DNA from: Homarus americanus
Lineage: Eukaryota; Arthropoda; Malacostraca; Decapoda; Nephropidae
Length of the DNA stretch: 64,000 bases
Assembly (NCBI RefSeq): GCF_018991925.1
Contig: NW_024755046.1
Location: 75,001-139,000, forward strand
Direction: 5' to 3'
The translations under genes were made by a program, and so were the position numbers. Positions 1-10,597 of the stretch are shown here, in pieces (within the stretch, counting starts at the first letter, position 1; every line of letters begins with the position of its first letter). Below the pieces are notes generated by a model. The model was not told where the DNA came from. It saw only the letters and a program-made list of their open reading frames with translations, and ran no database searches.

Positions 1-130
1 ACAGACTCCCAATGGCATACTGTTATCTTTCTCAGACCCAATAGAAGTTTATGAACCCGGCAATACATCATAGAAAACGAGAAGAGGTTAGACGTATTAC
101 AGGTGAGATTGACCAAAAGGAAGAAATGAC

Positions 131-131
131 C

Positions 132-168
<37 letters not shown>

Positions 169-316
169 TCCTGTGATGGTGTTAAGACATTCAGGGAAGG
201 TCTCTTTGATCATACATACAGGTGTACATACATACATACATACATACATACATACATACATACAGGCGTGCTTACATACATACATACAGGCATGCGTACA
301 TACATACATACATAGT
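131..316. repeat. (GA)n and (CATA)n microsatellites
   Basis: A pure GA run of about 32 bases is followed, from about 210, by CATA/TACA tetranucleotides interrupted by short GGCG/GGTG variants. These are simple repeats. The open frames across them encode only periodic low-complexity peptide. Confidence 0.95.
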
Positions 317-715
317 GAGGCAATTGTTTACATACTCTTGATAATTTTTTTTCCTGTCATGATCCATCAAATTTGAGCTGTTGGGTGATGTCACTTTCTG
401 ATGTGTGTTCAGGAGAGTTCAGTAGGAGTATTCGTATAAGTATTTACTGTTACGTCACAATATACTGTTGAGTTATGTGTGGAGTTTATATGTAGAGTTT
501 ACACATGATTGTCACACACATACCTCAGTACCTCATAGGGTTGTTGAGATCTAAAGTCGTTTAAGAGTCGACAAAGGCTCAGTCAGAACAGCAATAAGTA
601 TCAGTATTCAGTATCATCAAACTTTCCTTTCACAATTTTTATATCACATTTTTCATGAGTTCTGTGTTACTCTATTGAACTATCTAGTAAGTATATTTGC
701 CACTACTACTACCAT
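317..715. other. Unassigned AT-rich DNA
   Basis: I see no coding frame, repeat family or RNA gene here. The sequence is AT-rich and of unique appearance. Confidence 0.5.
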
Positions 716-931
716 TTATCTCTCAGAGCCACGCACCTCGCTGTAACCTTTGAAACATTGGTTGGCCTTGTCTATTGTACAACTCCCATTCCTCAGGTTG
801 TTGTTGTGGCAGGTGGCAGGTGGCCCAGATTCCCGCCTGGTATAAGCAACACGAGCTTTTGAGTGTTCCAGCCTTGAGTTGGTGAAATGAACTTCATGGT
901 CTCTAACAGAACGTCTCTCTGTGTGCCCCCA
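716..931 (-). other. Open minus-strand segment, possible exon or relic
   Basis: The minus strand is open for about 71 codons between a TGA and the TAA at 716-718. The peptide is mixed in composition (it contains HEVHFTNSRLEHSK and CHNNNLRNGSC) and not low complexity. It has no in-frame ATG. An acceptor-like CACAG near 920 would be in phase with the donor at 1071 of the neighbouring exon candidate, but its pyrimidine tract is poor. I do not recognise the family. It could be a downstream exon of the 1072-1282 gene, an old transposon fragment, or chance. Confidence 0.22.
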
Positions 932-1071
932 TCAACATACAGAGGACTATGCAGTGTTCAGCAGCGATATACATCTCAGTGCGTGACTTCAGGGTAACAC
1001 TTCCAAGGTTCCCATACTAATATTTTTCCTCTTCTACTGCTTGACATAAGGTTAGGTTAGGTTGAACTTAC

Positions 1072-1282
1072 CAACCAATAAAACAACATCAGAGTCAGGT
1101 AACAAAGCGTCCTGCAGATGAAGCAACATTTTTGTGCCCACTTCTTCAAGGCCACAGTCCGGTATAGCAGTGGTTGATTCCTCTGACCACACCAGCTTGT
1201 CTAGGTGTGATGACAACCTCCTTCTTAGCGGGTATACACTGCGTCCAATCTCCACACAGAAATTCAAAATAACTCTTGATTC
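1072..1282 (-). CDS. Possible internal coding exon with consensus donor
   Basis: On the minus strand a frame is open from just after a TAA (about 1285) and runs into a perfect splice donor, GTTG|GTAAGT, with the exon ending at 1072 in phase 1. The peptide is well mixed (YPLRRRLSSHLDKLVWSEES, then LHLQDALLPDSDVVLLVG) and looks like real protein. Its end, D-S-D-V-V-L-L-V-G, resembles the first strand of a BTB/POZ domain, but I cannot see the rest of such a domain downstream, so this is only a hint. The acceptor is not clear, and there is no in-frame ATG before the LLHLQD segment. Arthropod-type CCTAA repeats lie just inside the putative intron. Confidence 0.35.
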
Positions 1283-1548
1283 TTATGTGGGTCATGCAGG
1301 AAGTATTTTCACTTTACTGATATCTTCTTCTGACTGTCAGCCTTTCTCCCCGTGCCTTCACCAGACACGATGCTCGCTACCTGAAGTTGTTTCCAGTATA
1401 CAGGTCCTCCTCGTGGTGACAATGATTTACAGTTTGTACAGAAAAAAAAAACATTCCTCCAACTATTTCAACAGTCTGTTGTTGTGTCCATCTGGCATCA
1501 ATTTCGTAAGGTTTCACCGCCAGATCCATTCACCGTGTCTTTCCTTTA

Positions 1549-1662
1549 AAGAAATTAAATAAATAACCTGAAACTCTTCCTTGTGATATTATTTAGAACA
1601 GCGATTAGAGAAATTAAATGAATAACCTGAAACTCTTCCTTTTGATATTATTTAGAACAAGG
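1549..1662. repeat. Two-copy tandem duplication, about 58-60 bp
   Basis: A segment starting AGAAATTAAAT and running through ACCTGAAACTCTTCCTT to ATTTAGAACA is present twice in direct succession with few differences. Confidence 0.85.
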
Positions 1663-1795
1663 ATACATTTAAATTACCTTCATCAACATCGTCTTCATGT
1701 TTCCAGTGAGACTTTCCAGACCTTCCCGTGTGTGGTCACGATATTACAGCATTGAACATTACAGAGTATTTCCACAATAAAAACAATATGGAAGG

Positions 1796-1875
1796 GGATC
1801 GATAAAATTCACAATGAACACTAAGTCTCCTGTTGTCTTGGTAGAGTTATCAAAACTGTCCATTGCGTCATAAAA
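1796..1875 (+). repeat. Dispersed repeat family A, copy 1
   Basis: The segment beginning GGGATCGATAAAATTC and running through TGTTGTCTTGGTAGAG to GCGTCATA is clearly similar to 5254-5332 (same strand) and to the reverse complement of 37700-37785. It is a short interspersed repeat of unknown class. Confidence 0.55.
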
Positions 1876-2340
1876 ACCATCTAAAGATAACATAGATAAC
1901 TTAACTACTATGTACAAAGGGTGGATACAAATCTCAATATAGCAAATAAGGTTTCCGTGCCATTTTCCACAGAGTGATTGGACCTGTTGCTAAAAGGGTT
2001 CTATCTATTTTCTCACTGTCTAGGAGGGAGTGTGTTGGAGTGTGTTGGAGTGTTGAGTGTGTGTCTCCCCGCCACACCACCCCAAAATAAATTCCGTCAA
2101 TCTGTACCCGAAGCAGGACACCACCTAACACTGTTTAAAACATACACGGGAGATATAAGACAGCTTGTAGAAGGGGCTGCAGAAGGGAGTGAACGCTCAA
2201 GCACCCTCACTGTCTTAGCTAAACTATTCATAAAGAAGGTCTCAAGGGCCTTTATACATACACTTCAAGGGCTAGTTATGTCATCGTACATCAACATTAC
2301 CGGAGTTGCCGCTTTGTAAATACACCAATTTTTAATTCTA
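1876..2340. other. Unassigned stretch with a 113-codon open frame
   Basis: A plus-strand frame is open over 1978-2319 directly before the ATTGG/CRE array. Its peptide has no motif I recognise and its start includes the short GTGTTGGA repeats. I do not call it a gene. Confidence 0.3.
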
Positions 2341-2350
2341 CGCAACAGCC

Positions 2351-2579
2351 TCTAATTGGTCAGTGATGCCCGATGACGTCATAAAATTGAACCTCTACGC
2401 TCTTATTGGTCAGAGTGAGTGATGTACCCGATGACGTCATAAAATTGAACGTCTACGCTCTTATTGGTCAGTGAGTGATGTACCCGATGACGTCATAAAA
2501 TTGAACGTCTACGCTCTTATTGGTCAGAGTGAGTGATGTACCCGATGACGTCATAAAATTGAACGTCTACGATTGGTTG
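2351..2579. promoter_or_regulatory. Four-copy tandem array pairing ATTGG (NF-Y) and TGACGTCA (CRE)
   Basis: Four tandem units of about 52-58 bp each contain ATTGGTCA, then TACCCGATGACGTCATAAAA (GCCCGA in the first) and a GAAC(G/C)TCTACG end. The perfect CRE palindromes are at 2374-2381, 2432-2439, 2488-2495 and 2546-2553, each about 20-28 nt after an inverted CCAAT box. A fifth ATTGG closes the array. CREB/ATF proteins bind TGACGTCA and NF-Y binds CCAAT. That the array is functional is inference. It could also be a minisatellite that merely carries these motifs. Confidence 0.5.
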
Positions 2580-2659
2580 TAGATGAGTTACTAATATTTA
2601 TATCAATTATTTTGTTTTACGTTTATTAATTAATTCATTATATATTATTCTATCTTAAT

Positions 2660-2733
2660 AAAGTGTCCTGATTGGAGATACGAACCCGGGACATTTTGAT
2701 ATACCAGTATTATAACCACCCAGCCATGAGAAC

Positions 2734-2736
<3 letters not shown>
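2660..2736 (-). repeat. tRNA-derived SINE head
   Basis: Read on the minus strand, an A-box-like GGCTGGGTGG lies about 35 nt before a B-box-like GGGTTCGTATC, the usual polymerase III spacing. No complete cloverleaf can be drawn, and the copy abuts a (CA)n tail at 2737-2777. It is better read as a tRNA-derived SINE or tRNA pseudogene than a functional tRNA. Confidence 0.5.

Positions 2737-2777
<41 letters not shown>
2737..2777. repeat. (CA)n microsatellite
   Basis: About 20 CA units ending in CGCGCG, directly attached to the tRNA-like segment. Confidence 0.95.
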
Positions 2778-2867
2778 GCGACCCTCCATGTTGTGGTCGC
2801 TATTAATGTTTTTTCCTTTATATAATTAAAGATATTGGAAGCATAATGTGTTGTCTAATGGTAGACC

Positions 2868-2954
2868 CTGCTGCCATATGTTACCAAGTCCCAGGTAGAT
2901 GATCTGACTTTTCTGCCTCATTACACACAATTGCAGGGTCTCAATTGTTTTCCA

Positions 2955-3033
<79 letters not shown>

Positions 3034-3165
3034 TTGAATTTTTTATAAAATTTATCATGAATTATATACTAATTATTATTACTATTATATTTTCGCCCCC
3101 AGCCCCGATCGGTGACCTGTGCTCGGAGTGGACTAATGGCCGTAAAAATAAATATAATTAAATAA
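2868..3165 (-). mobile_element. Interspersed element with (ATT)n core, family B copy 1
   Basis: The arm TACCAAGTCCCAGGTAGATG...ACACAATTGCAGGGTCTCAA, an (ATT)n core of about 80 bp, and the arm TTTTCGCCCCCAG...CGATCGG all recur in reverse orientation at 13888-14258, inside a LINE. The element is non-coding and about 300 bp. Its class is unknown; a SINE or the 3' end of a longer element is possible. Confidence 0.6.
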
Positions 3166-3345
3166 TCTTTTTCTGTCCTTACATAAGATCCTTCAAGTAA
3201 ACTCTCAATCTCAATCTTCTACCAACCGGCGCCAATCATCACCACCCCATGAGTTTCCGTGATGACCTCTGACCTTTGGGTGAGAGGAGAAGGATGACCT
3301 CGGAGGGTGACGCACTATAGAGAGGGTAATGTACTGTTCGGACAG

Positions 3346-3347
3346 AC

Positions 3348-3403
<56 letters not shown>

Positions 3404-3530
3404 ATATGTTAGAGATGGATGTCATATCTGCATCCGCACCCAAGAAGCATCCGCAAAATTTTCACATATCCGCAGACAGAGACAGACAGACAGAGACAGA
3501 CAGACAGACGAGACAGAGACAGACAGACCT
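3346..3530. repeat. (CA)n and (GACA)n microsatellites
   Basis: About 26 CA units at 3349-3401, then GACA tetranucleotides at 3476-3529. Confidence 0.95.
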
Positions 3531-3799
3531 TCACCTCAGTTACTGCACGTTGCCAAGAGTCATGGCTATACCCAGGTTAAATCTTTGCTGCCTCGACAGA
3601 CATTTAACTTCCCGGACCCTATAAATTAAAGGTCAACAAAAGCTTAAGAACTGAAGCTTTAGTATTTCTCGTGTAACCTGAAGTACACACAAACGTACAT
3701 ACTCACATGAAGGAGATTTTACCCACACAGACGCACATCAAGATGAATAAGATATACGTACATGTGGATACACTGAGATACACTGTGAATACTGAGTGA

Positions 3800-3802
3800 A
3801 GT

Positions 3803-3855
<53 letters not shown>

Positions 3856-4089
3856 CTTGATTGAATTTCAAAATTGGTGTAATCTTTTGATCTAATCAGT
3901 GAAGCGTTTGGTCCAATGGGGAGGCACAGACCATATATTTAGCCTTGATTAAGATCTGGTGTTACGTGATGTGTGTGGGAGGACATGCAGACGGACAGAG
4001 AAAGACAGGAGAGGATAGATAGATAAATAGATAGACAGACAGACAGACACAGACAGACAGACAGACAGACAGACACAGTCAACAACAAC

Positions 4090-4145
<56 letters not shown>
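3800..4145. repeat. Cluster of (CA)n, (GA)n, (CAGA)n and (AAT)n microsatellites
   Basis: Short CA and GA runs at 3804-3852 are followed by CAGA/GATA tetranucleotides at 4010-4078 and an AAT array at 4089-4143. Open minus-strand frames here encode poly-Leu or poly-Ile and are artefacts of the repeat. Confidence 0.95.
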
Positions 4146-4149
<4 letters not shown>

Positions 4150-4327
4150 GCTCAATTCACCACAAATCAATTACGATAAATAATTAATTAACAGCATTAA
4201 CTAGACAATGGCCTGAAGCGCGACGACACAAGATACCTGGAAACCCTTTAATTAAACACAAACACCTGCATTACTCTGCCCACCACACACAAAACACACC
4301 TACCCGAGCTTTTTGTTCCGAGTGTTT

Positions 4328-4457
4328 ACGTCAGCGGTTAAACGTATGATTTGGCGCGCTTTTTTGTGTGTCCGGGTTGGCGTGAATTTGGCGCGTTTTT
4401 CCATCCATAGTGAGAGTATACCAAGCCATCCAAGCCTTCAGTAAACATGGAGCCAAG
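4328..4457 (+). promoter_or_regulatory. Promoter-like region with two E2F sites and a possible first exon
   Basis: Two copies of TTTGGCGCG, a match to the E2F consensus, lie at 4350-4357 and 4387-4394, 37 bp apart, with a TACGTCAG CRE half site at 4328-4335. An ATG at 4447 opens ATGGAGCCAAG followed by GTGACC, a plausible splice donor, giving a three-codon first exon. Paired E2F sites near a start are typical of S-phase genes. No following exon was found, so the gene is unproven. Confidence 0.3.
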
Positions 4458-4620
4458 GTGACCGGTACTGCCTTCCCCTTTTCAATCCATTTATACAGCT
4501 GACTGGGATAGGGCTAGGATTCCAATCAACGACCTTTAAGACAGAAGACGAGTGGTGTATCAACTGCCACCGTAAAGTTTTAAGTTTCGCGTGTTTTATC
4601 CGTCAGGTATAGGTACAGTA

Positions 4621-4797
4621 CCCTTCACTAGTGTGTTTACAGGTGCTCGTCAGATAAACATTCCACAAATCATTATATTGAGATGTTTAATAGTGTTTTA
4701 CTTTGATTCCATATTATGTTTACTACAGGGTATTTCGACACAACGCTACCACACTACATAAAACCTGACGAGCCCCTGTAAACGCACTAGTGAAGGG
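4621..4797. repeat. 33-bp inverted repeat with a 111-bp spacer
   Basis: The left arm 4621-4653 (CCCTTCACTAGTGTGTTTAC...) and right arm 4765-4797 (...GTAAACGCACTAGTGAAGGG) are reverse complements with two mismatches. The spacer is AT-rich and non-coding. It could be a small foldback element. Confidence 0.75.
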
Positions 4798-5253
4798 GAT
4801 TGTATACAGCACCATATTTCCACAGAAGAGAGGATGATAAAAGATCGAATTTACTACACCTTTTCCCTCCACGATGATTGGCTGAACCCGTTGTGTTAAT
4901 GATGAGGTTGCCGCCACTGAGGGAAGAGAAAAACTAGTGCCGCTCTCATATTGTGAAAAATTAACTTGACCTACATTATGATCTAACAACATTACAGTAG
5001 ATTTTTTTTTTAGACGTCCTGCTGTAGTGGATTTTGTGAAACGTTTAATATTTTGCCTCGCTGGTCTGATAACCTATTAAAGTGCCCAGAATAGAACTTG
5101 TGATTGATATCTAATGAAACGAGTTTATTATTTTTTCTCCCGGTGGATGGCAGCCAAAGCCTCTGGGATAATATCAGGATCATTATTAAATAAGGAATTA
5201 ATTAAGTCTTAACATCTACTATGTACAGTCACTGAAAAACTATCTGTACTTGG
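4798..5253. other. Unassigned DNA
   Basis: An 89-codon minus-strand frame covers 4723-4992 but includes part of the inverted repeat and shows no domain. Nothing else is recognised. Confidence 0.4.
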
Positions 5254-5332
5254 GGTGATCGATGAATTCCAGAATGAACACAGTGGCTCCCGTTGTCTCG
5301 GTAGGGTTGTCAAAATCCTTCGTTTGTTGGGT
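5254..5332 (+). repeat. Dispersed repeat family A, copy 2
   Basis: The segment GGTGATCGATGAATTCCAG...CCGTTGTCTCGGTAGGG...TTGGGTCATA is similar along its whole length to 1796-1875. Confidence 0.55.
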
Positions 5333-5456
5333 CATATTTTTTCATCACAATGTTGTACAGATAGTTTTTGAGTAACTGTTATTAGATATATAATGCTTAT
5401 ATATTTTATTTAGTTTATTCTTAAATTTTGTTATAAAAGTTTTGTGAAAATCCTAG

Positions 5457-5743
5457 TGGACGGTGCTTAAAGACCCTTGTAGTTGAAGCACCTAAAACTA
5501 AGACCTACTGGTAGTTGAGACAAAACTAAGACCTAGTGAACTGCTAATGGAACCTAACTAAGACCTAGTGAACGATGCTTAATAATCTGGTAGTTGAAGC
5601 ACCTAAAACTAAGACCTAGTGGACGGTGCTTAAGTCTAAGACCTAGTGAACGTGTATCTGTAGTTGAAGCACCTAAAACTAAGACCTAGTTAACGGTGCA
5701 ATACCTGGTAGTTGAAGCACCTAAGACCTAGTGAACGGTGCTT
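5457..5743. repeat. Degenerate minisatellite, about 45-50 bp unit
   Basis: The phrases GTAGTTGAAGCACCTAAAAC, TAAGACCTAGTG and AACGGTGCTTAA recur in order about six times with many insertions and deletions. Confidence 0.8.
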
Positions 5744-5969
5744 CAATGTATTTCAGAATAAGGTACAGAATTCTTTCCAACTCTTCTCCTGTGAAAAACA
5801 ATTAATATAATAAAAGTAATAACTATATATAATTGAAAAAGTAATGAAATGGAAATGAAAAAATAAAATAAAAAGTAATGAAAGTTTATAAAAATAGAAA
5901 AGTAAAAAAAAATAATATAAAATAAAAAACTCGGCTTGGTCGTGCGGATCAGCTGGGTCGAAATGTTTT

Positions 5970-6090
5970 TATCCTTTCCCGCCAAAATTTGCGCGCGCAA
6001 GTGACGTCACCATCTGTGTTGACAATAACATCAAAGATTTCCAGCGATCACGCGACCAGATTTTAATAACACCACCAGCCAATAACAGTG
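5970..6090. promoter_or_regulatory. Promoter-like cluster: E2F, CRE, CCAAT
   Basis: TTTCCCGCC (5975-5983, E2F consensus) is followed by a short GCGCGCGC run, a perfect CRE palindrome GTGACGTCAC (6001-6010) and a CCAAT box (6079-6083). This GC-rich, CpG-containing patch stands out in AT-rich surroundings. No clear first exon is visible on either strand, so the assignment rests on motifs alone. Confidence 0.35.
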
Positions 6091-6244
6091 AAAATCGGGC
6101 TCTCATGGGGCAAGTGAAATGGAGAGAGAGAGAATCAGGCAGAATATCCAGAACGCTTTAAAACGGCTACACAACCCGAGAATAAGGAAGAGCCACGGGG
6201 GAGTAAATTAAACGAGCTAATCTGAGAATACGGCTCTTTCATTC

Positions 6245-6475
6245 CAGGAAACGAGGAGGTGGGAAGGGTGAGACTCAAGGGGAGACGAGGAAGGGGTGAG
6301 GAAGATAGGAAAAGAAGAGGAAGAGAAGAAGGAGAGAAAGAACAAGAGAAGAGCAAGAAAGGAGGAAGAGAGGAAGAGGAGAAGAGCGGTGGAAGAGAGG
6401 GAGGGGAAGAGAGCGGTGGAAGAGAAGAGAGGAGGAAGAGAGAAGAAGAGAGGAAGAGGAAGAGAGGAAGCTAAA
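6245..6475. repeat. Purine-only GGAAGA-type tract
   Basis: More than 200 bases of almost pure A/G on the plus strand. Open frames on both strands encode Arg/Glu/Lys or Ser/Leu/Phe polymers and are not genes. Confidence 0.9.
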
Positions 6476-6612
6476 CACACACTTTAAAAAATACACAATA
6501 ATTAGGTTAAAAGCTCTTTATCTTTCAACAACAAGGTCTTAACCCCCAAGTCACTCCCCTAAGCAATTGTTACCTGTACTGCCACTTATTTACAGGCGAT
6601 ACTAGACACTTA

Positions 6613-6720
6613 AGTATGTATGTATGCATGTATGTGTATGTATGTATTTATGTATGTATTTATGTATGTATGTATTTATGTATGCATGTATTTATGTATG
6701 TATGTATTTATGTATGTATT

Positions 6721-6754
<34 letters not shown>

Positions 6755-6795
6755 TGTATGTATGTATGTATGTATGTATGTATTTATGCATGGAC
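6613..6795. repeat. (TATG)n microsatellite
   Basis: TATG tetranucleotides with TATT variants over about 180 bp. All three plus frames are open through it. Confidence 0.95.
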
Positions 6796-7482
6796 TCAAG
6801 CAATATCCTCATATAATCCAGGACAAGCCAACACACAGCCAGGAAGCTAGATAGCGAGACATCTTTGACATCGTTACCCTGATATACTGACATCATTCTT
6901 CAGTCGTCAATTACATCACGGCGGACCACAAACTTTAAATGGCTCTTCCACTTGATAGAATGATGCACCACACACACATACACACACACGTTGCCTGAGA
7001 GCTGGGATGATGCATGGGTCCAAGCTTCTACCGAGGGAGGGTCAGTATGAGTCAATTCCTTGGTATGAACACATTGAAGCAGTGTCAACAGCGTTACTGA
7101 AATATCTGTCTGGAAATGATCTCGTTAGAGCCGTGAATCGTCCTTAATTGACGTTACAAATATCTAACTAATAATTTACATCAAATACTTGGAAGTCTAC
7201 TAGTGATAATCAATGTACCTAGTCATTAGTTGAAAAAGTAATGAACTTCAAAGGTGATATCGTCATACGGAGACATCTCTGGTGGACACTGTCGCCAGAC
7301 CGTATATGCGACTAAAGCAGTTGCGTTTCAGCAGGCTAAATAAATGCTTTCTACATGTTCGCTGTGAAAACATCTCTGACTCCTGCGGGTCAATGTAAAA
7401 TGCATAATGAAAACTTATTCATCCATAGTGTATAATACTCTGGTTTGCTATACTGGTTACAGACTAAACTAGACTAAACTGC

Positions 7483-7484
<2 letters not shown>
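6796..7484. other. Unassigned DNA
   Basis: I see no convincing coding frame, RNA or repeat family. Confidence 0.4.

Positions 7485-7545
<61 letters not shown>
7485..7545. repeat. (CA)n microsatellite
   Basis: About 30 uninterrupted CA units. Confidence 0.97.
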
Positions 7546-7548
<3 letters not shown>

Positions 7549-7682
7549 CCTTTCTCAACCATGTGACCTTGAACCTTGACCTTTCGATCCTAAAAGAGAT
7601 GCATCACCTCGGGGTTTTGTCATGGATAATTTATGTGAAAAAACTGAACGTTGTTTCTCTCTCCACTGCCGAGTTATGCTCC

Positions 7683-8110
7683 AGACATACATCATACATA
7701 CATACATATACATACATACATACATACATACATCAGATTAGATTAGATGAATTGTTGGCAGGCAGGCAGGCAGGCAGGCAGGCAGGTACATGGAAAGGAC
7801 GAGAGAGACCAGACTACCCCCTTAAACAAGCATCCTATCACTACCCCTCCTCCCTATCACTACCCCCTCCCTATCACTCCTCCATACCCCTCCCTCCCTA
7901 TCACTACCCCCTCCCTCCTATCACTACCCCCCTCCTCCTATTACTACCCCCTCCCTATCTACCCCCTCCCTCCCTATCACTACCCCCTCCCTCCCTATCA
8001 CTACCCCTCCTCCCTACCTCTTCCTATCACTACCCCCTCCCTCCCTATCCTACCCCCTCCCTCCCTATCACTACCCCCCTCCCTATCACTACCCCTCCCT
8101 CCCTTCCCCC
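7683..8110. repeat. (CATA)n, (GGCA)n and a C-rich minisatellite
   Basis: CATA units at 7687-7733, GGCA units at 7755-7787, then from about 7813 a pyrimidine-rich minisatellite with a unit of about 20 bp (TATCACTACCCCCTCCCTCC). The 193-codon and 149-codon frames across it are repeat translations. Confidence 0.93.
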
Positions 8111-8804
8111 AGATATTTCTTTTCATCATCATCAAATTTGGTGATGAGTCTGTTCCTGGTAAGAGAGTGAGGGTGCGTGGGCAGGTAACAAGGTGACCAA
8201 GAGGGGCACACAGGTGGACGGTAACTAAGTAAAGTCAACTTGGTTACTCAGCTCAAACTACCTTCTTTCTAGTATGTTATTTCAAAGTGATTTTCCTCTT
8301 GGTACTTTCCCTTCAACTTGAGTAATACTTTAGACAATTATCGTTACTTATTTTATCTGATCTTTATTTACAGCACAGCCACCACAGGACAGCATAGGGT
8401 GCCCACTTGTACCACATCATGAGGCACCTTTAGGCACCATCATATGCATGAGTCGAGAAGGCAAGAGTGTGTTTCCCTGTTAGGCGATGTAAACAGTTTT
8501 GTGCTTCACCTCACACAGGATGCAAGGGGGGTGCTCAGTTGCCCGCCTTGTATACCCTTAGTGTTAACATCAGCTTATTGAAATGTTAACCACTTCATAA
8601 CCTCCTCAACCTGGTGGGTTAAATGTGATCAGCTGCGGGTGCGGGACGGGTGCGGGAGTGGGCAAGGTACTGCGGGTGGGGAGGTGCGGGTCAAGCCACA
8701 CCCTCGTCCAGGTTGAAGTTAGCGACTCTCTCAGACGGCGAGACGAAAATTTTTGTAACGTTTTAACAAGTCAAATGTCACGTTCACCTGTTATATGTAT
8801 GTGT
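8111..8804. other. Unassigned DNA
   Basis: No gene or known repeat is seen. A short G-rich GTGCGGG patch lies at 8630-8695. Confidence 0.4.
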
Positions 8805-8806
8805 GG

Positions 8807-8847
<41 letters not shown>

Positions 8848-9245
8848 CAGACAGACAAACAGACAGAGTGACAGGTGGATGGATAAGTCTAAGGTAATTA
8901 CTTAGGTAAAATTATTACCCCAACAATTATCGTAATTTTAAACGTAATTACTACTACTGTTACTCTTCCCACCACCAGTACTACACCACTACGACAAGCA
9001 CCATCACCAACAACACCATCCTTACCATAACCACCAATAACCACCACTACTACCACCATTACTACCGCCACAACCATTACCACCATCACTACCACCACTA
9101 ATGCTACCACCACCTCCTACTTCCAACACCCACTACCAACACCACCTACATCACTATCACCACTAAACACCACCACCTACACCACGAGGACTACCATCAC
9201 CATTACTACCAATACCACCAACGCCATCACCATCAACACCACTAC
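8805..9245. repeat. (CAGA)n and interrupted (CCA/CAC)n tracts
   Basis: CAGA units occupy 8808-8868. From about 8965 to 9240 the plus strand is an irregular ACCACCA/ACTACCA trinucleotide tract. Confidence 0.9.
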
Positions 9246-9324
9246 TATAATATATGATAATAATGGTTGCCCCTCATGTATCGAGGATGACCGGACCAAG
9301 GGCCACCTAGGCGTGAATTTGTTT

Positions 9325-10195
9325 AGATTGAAGCTGTCGCAACACAACCACCACACCATGAGCTGTCGCCAACACAACAACCACATCCTGAAGCTGTCGC
9401 CAACACAACAACCACCTGAAGCTGTCGCCAACACAACCACCACATCCTGACTGTCGCCAACACAACAACCACATCCTGAAGCTGTCGCCAACACAACAAC
9501 CACCCTGAAGCTGTAGCCAACACAACAACCACACCATGAAGCTGTCGCCAACGCAAACACCATAAGCTGATCGCCAACACAACAAACCACCCTGAAGCTT
9601 AGCCAACACAACAACCACACCCTGAGCTGTCGCCAACAACCATCCTGGGCTGTAGCCAACAACAACACATCCTGAGCTGTCGCCAACCAGAAACACACCT
9701 GAAGGCTGTGTAACCACAACAACCACACCACCATGAGCTGTAACAACAACCACACCCTGAGCTGTCGCCAACAACAACCCATCCTGAAGCTGTCGCCAAC
9801 ACAACAACCACACCTGAAGCTGTCGCCAACACAACAACCACCATAAGCTGTCAGCAACACAACAACCACACCCTGAGCTGTAGCCAACACAACAACCACA
9901 CCCTGAAGCTGTAGCCAACCACAACCACATCCTGGGCTGTCGCCAGCAACCCATACAAGGCTGTAGCCAACACAACACACACCATAGGCTGTCGACAACA
10001 CAACCACACCCTGAAGCTGTCGCCAACACAACAACCACATCCCTGAAGGTGTTGCCAACAACACAACCACACCTAAGCTGTCGACAACACAACCACCCTC
10101 TGGAAGCATCAGCACAACAACCACACCATGAAGCTGTCGCCAACCCAACAACCACCCTGAGCTGTCGCCAACTCAACCACCCTGAAGTTGAGACT
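9325..10195. repeat. Minisatellite with 31-bp unit
   Basis: About 28 degenerate units are built from AAGCTGTCGCCAACACAACA followed by ACCACATCCTG, with frequent 1-7 base deletions. The deletions shift frame, which is why long minus-strand frames (up to 324 codons) exist in several registers. None is a gene. Confidence 0.93.
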
Positions 10196-10339
10196 GCAGC
10201 CAGTGTCAGGAAGTAGTCCAAAGTCCGGACAACTCGCCAACTGCACCTACCTTAATACGGAACACGATCCACAAATAGATAAACATCCAGGTCCCCAATT
10301 ACTGCTGGGTGACAGAGGCAGTAAAAACTTTTATAGTTT

Positions 10340-10414
10340 CACCCAGCCCGGGGATCGAACCCGGGTCCACTCAGTTGCGAGGCGAGCATGCTGACCATTA
10401 CACCACAGGTCGGA
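10340..10414 (-). repeat. tRNA-derived SINE head
   Basis: On the minus strand TGGTGTAATGGTCAGC (A-box region) and a perfect GGGTTCGATCCC B-box sit at tRNA spacing, and a CCGGG-TTCGATC-CCCGG T-arm can be drawn. The acceptor strands do not pair (5' CCGACCT against 3' GCTGGGT), so this is not a functional tRNA. A body sequence follows on the minus strand to about 10200, adjoining the minisatellite. Confidence 0.6.
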
Positions 10415-10597
10415 CATCACCACTACTACCACCAACACCATTGACATTACCTTCATCACCATTACCACCATCACCACCACACCACACCCTCGTCCTATCC
10501 TTGTTAAAGTCAGTGACACTCTCTGACGACTCGAGGCAAGAAGTGATCTATTTCTGTAACAACTTAAATGTCATATCCACCTGTTAGCACTGTCGCC

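Noticed and set aside
9177..10221. Frames of 304-324 codons on the minus strand
   Set aside because: Translations of the 31-bp minisatellite in different registers, with no consistent frame or domain.
10340..10414. Functional tRNA gene
   Set aside because: The A and B boxes and T-arm are good but the acceptor stem does not pair, so it is better explained as a SINE head. The same applies to 2660-2736 and 53650-53735.
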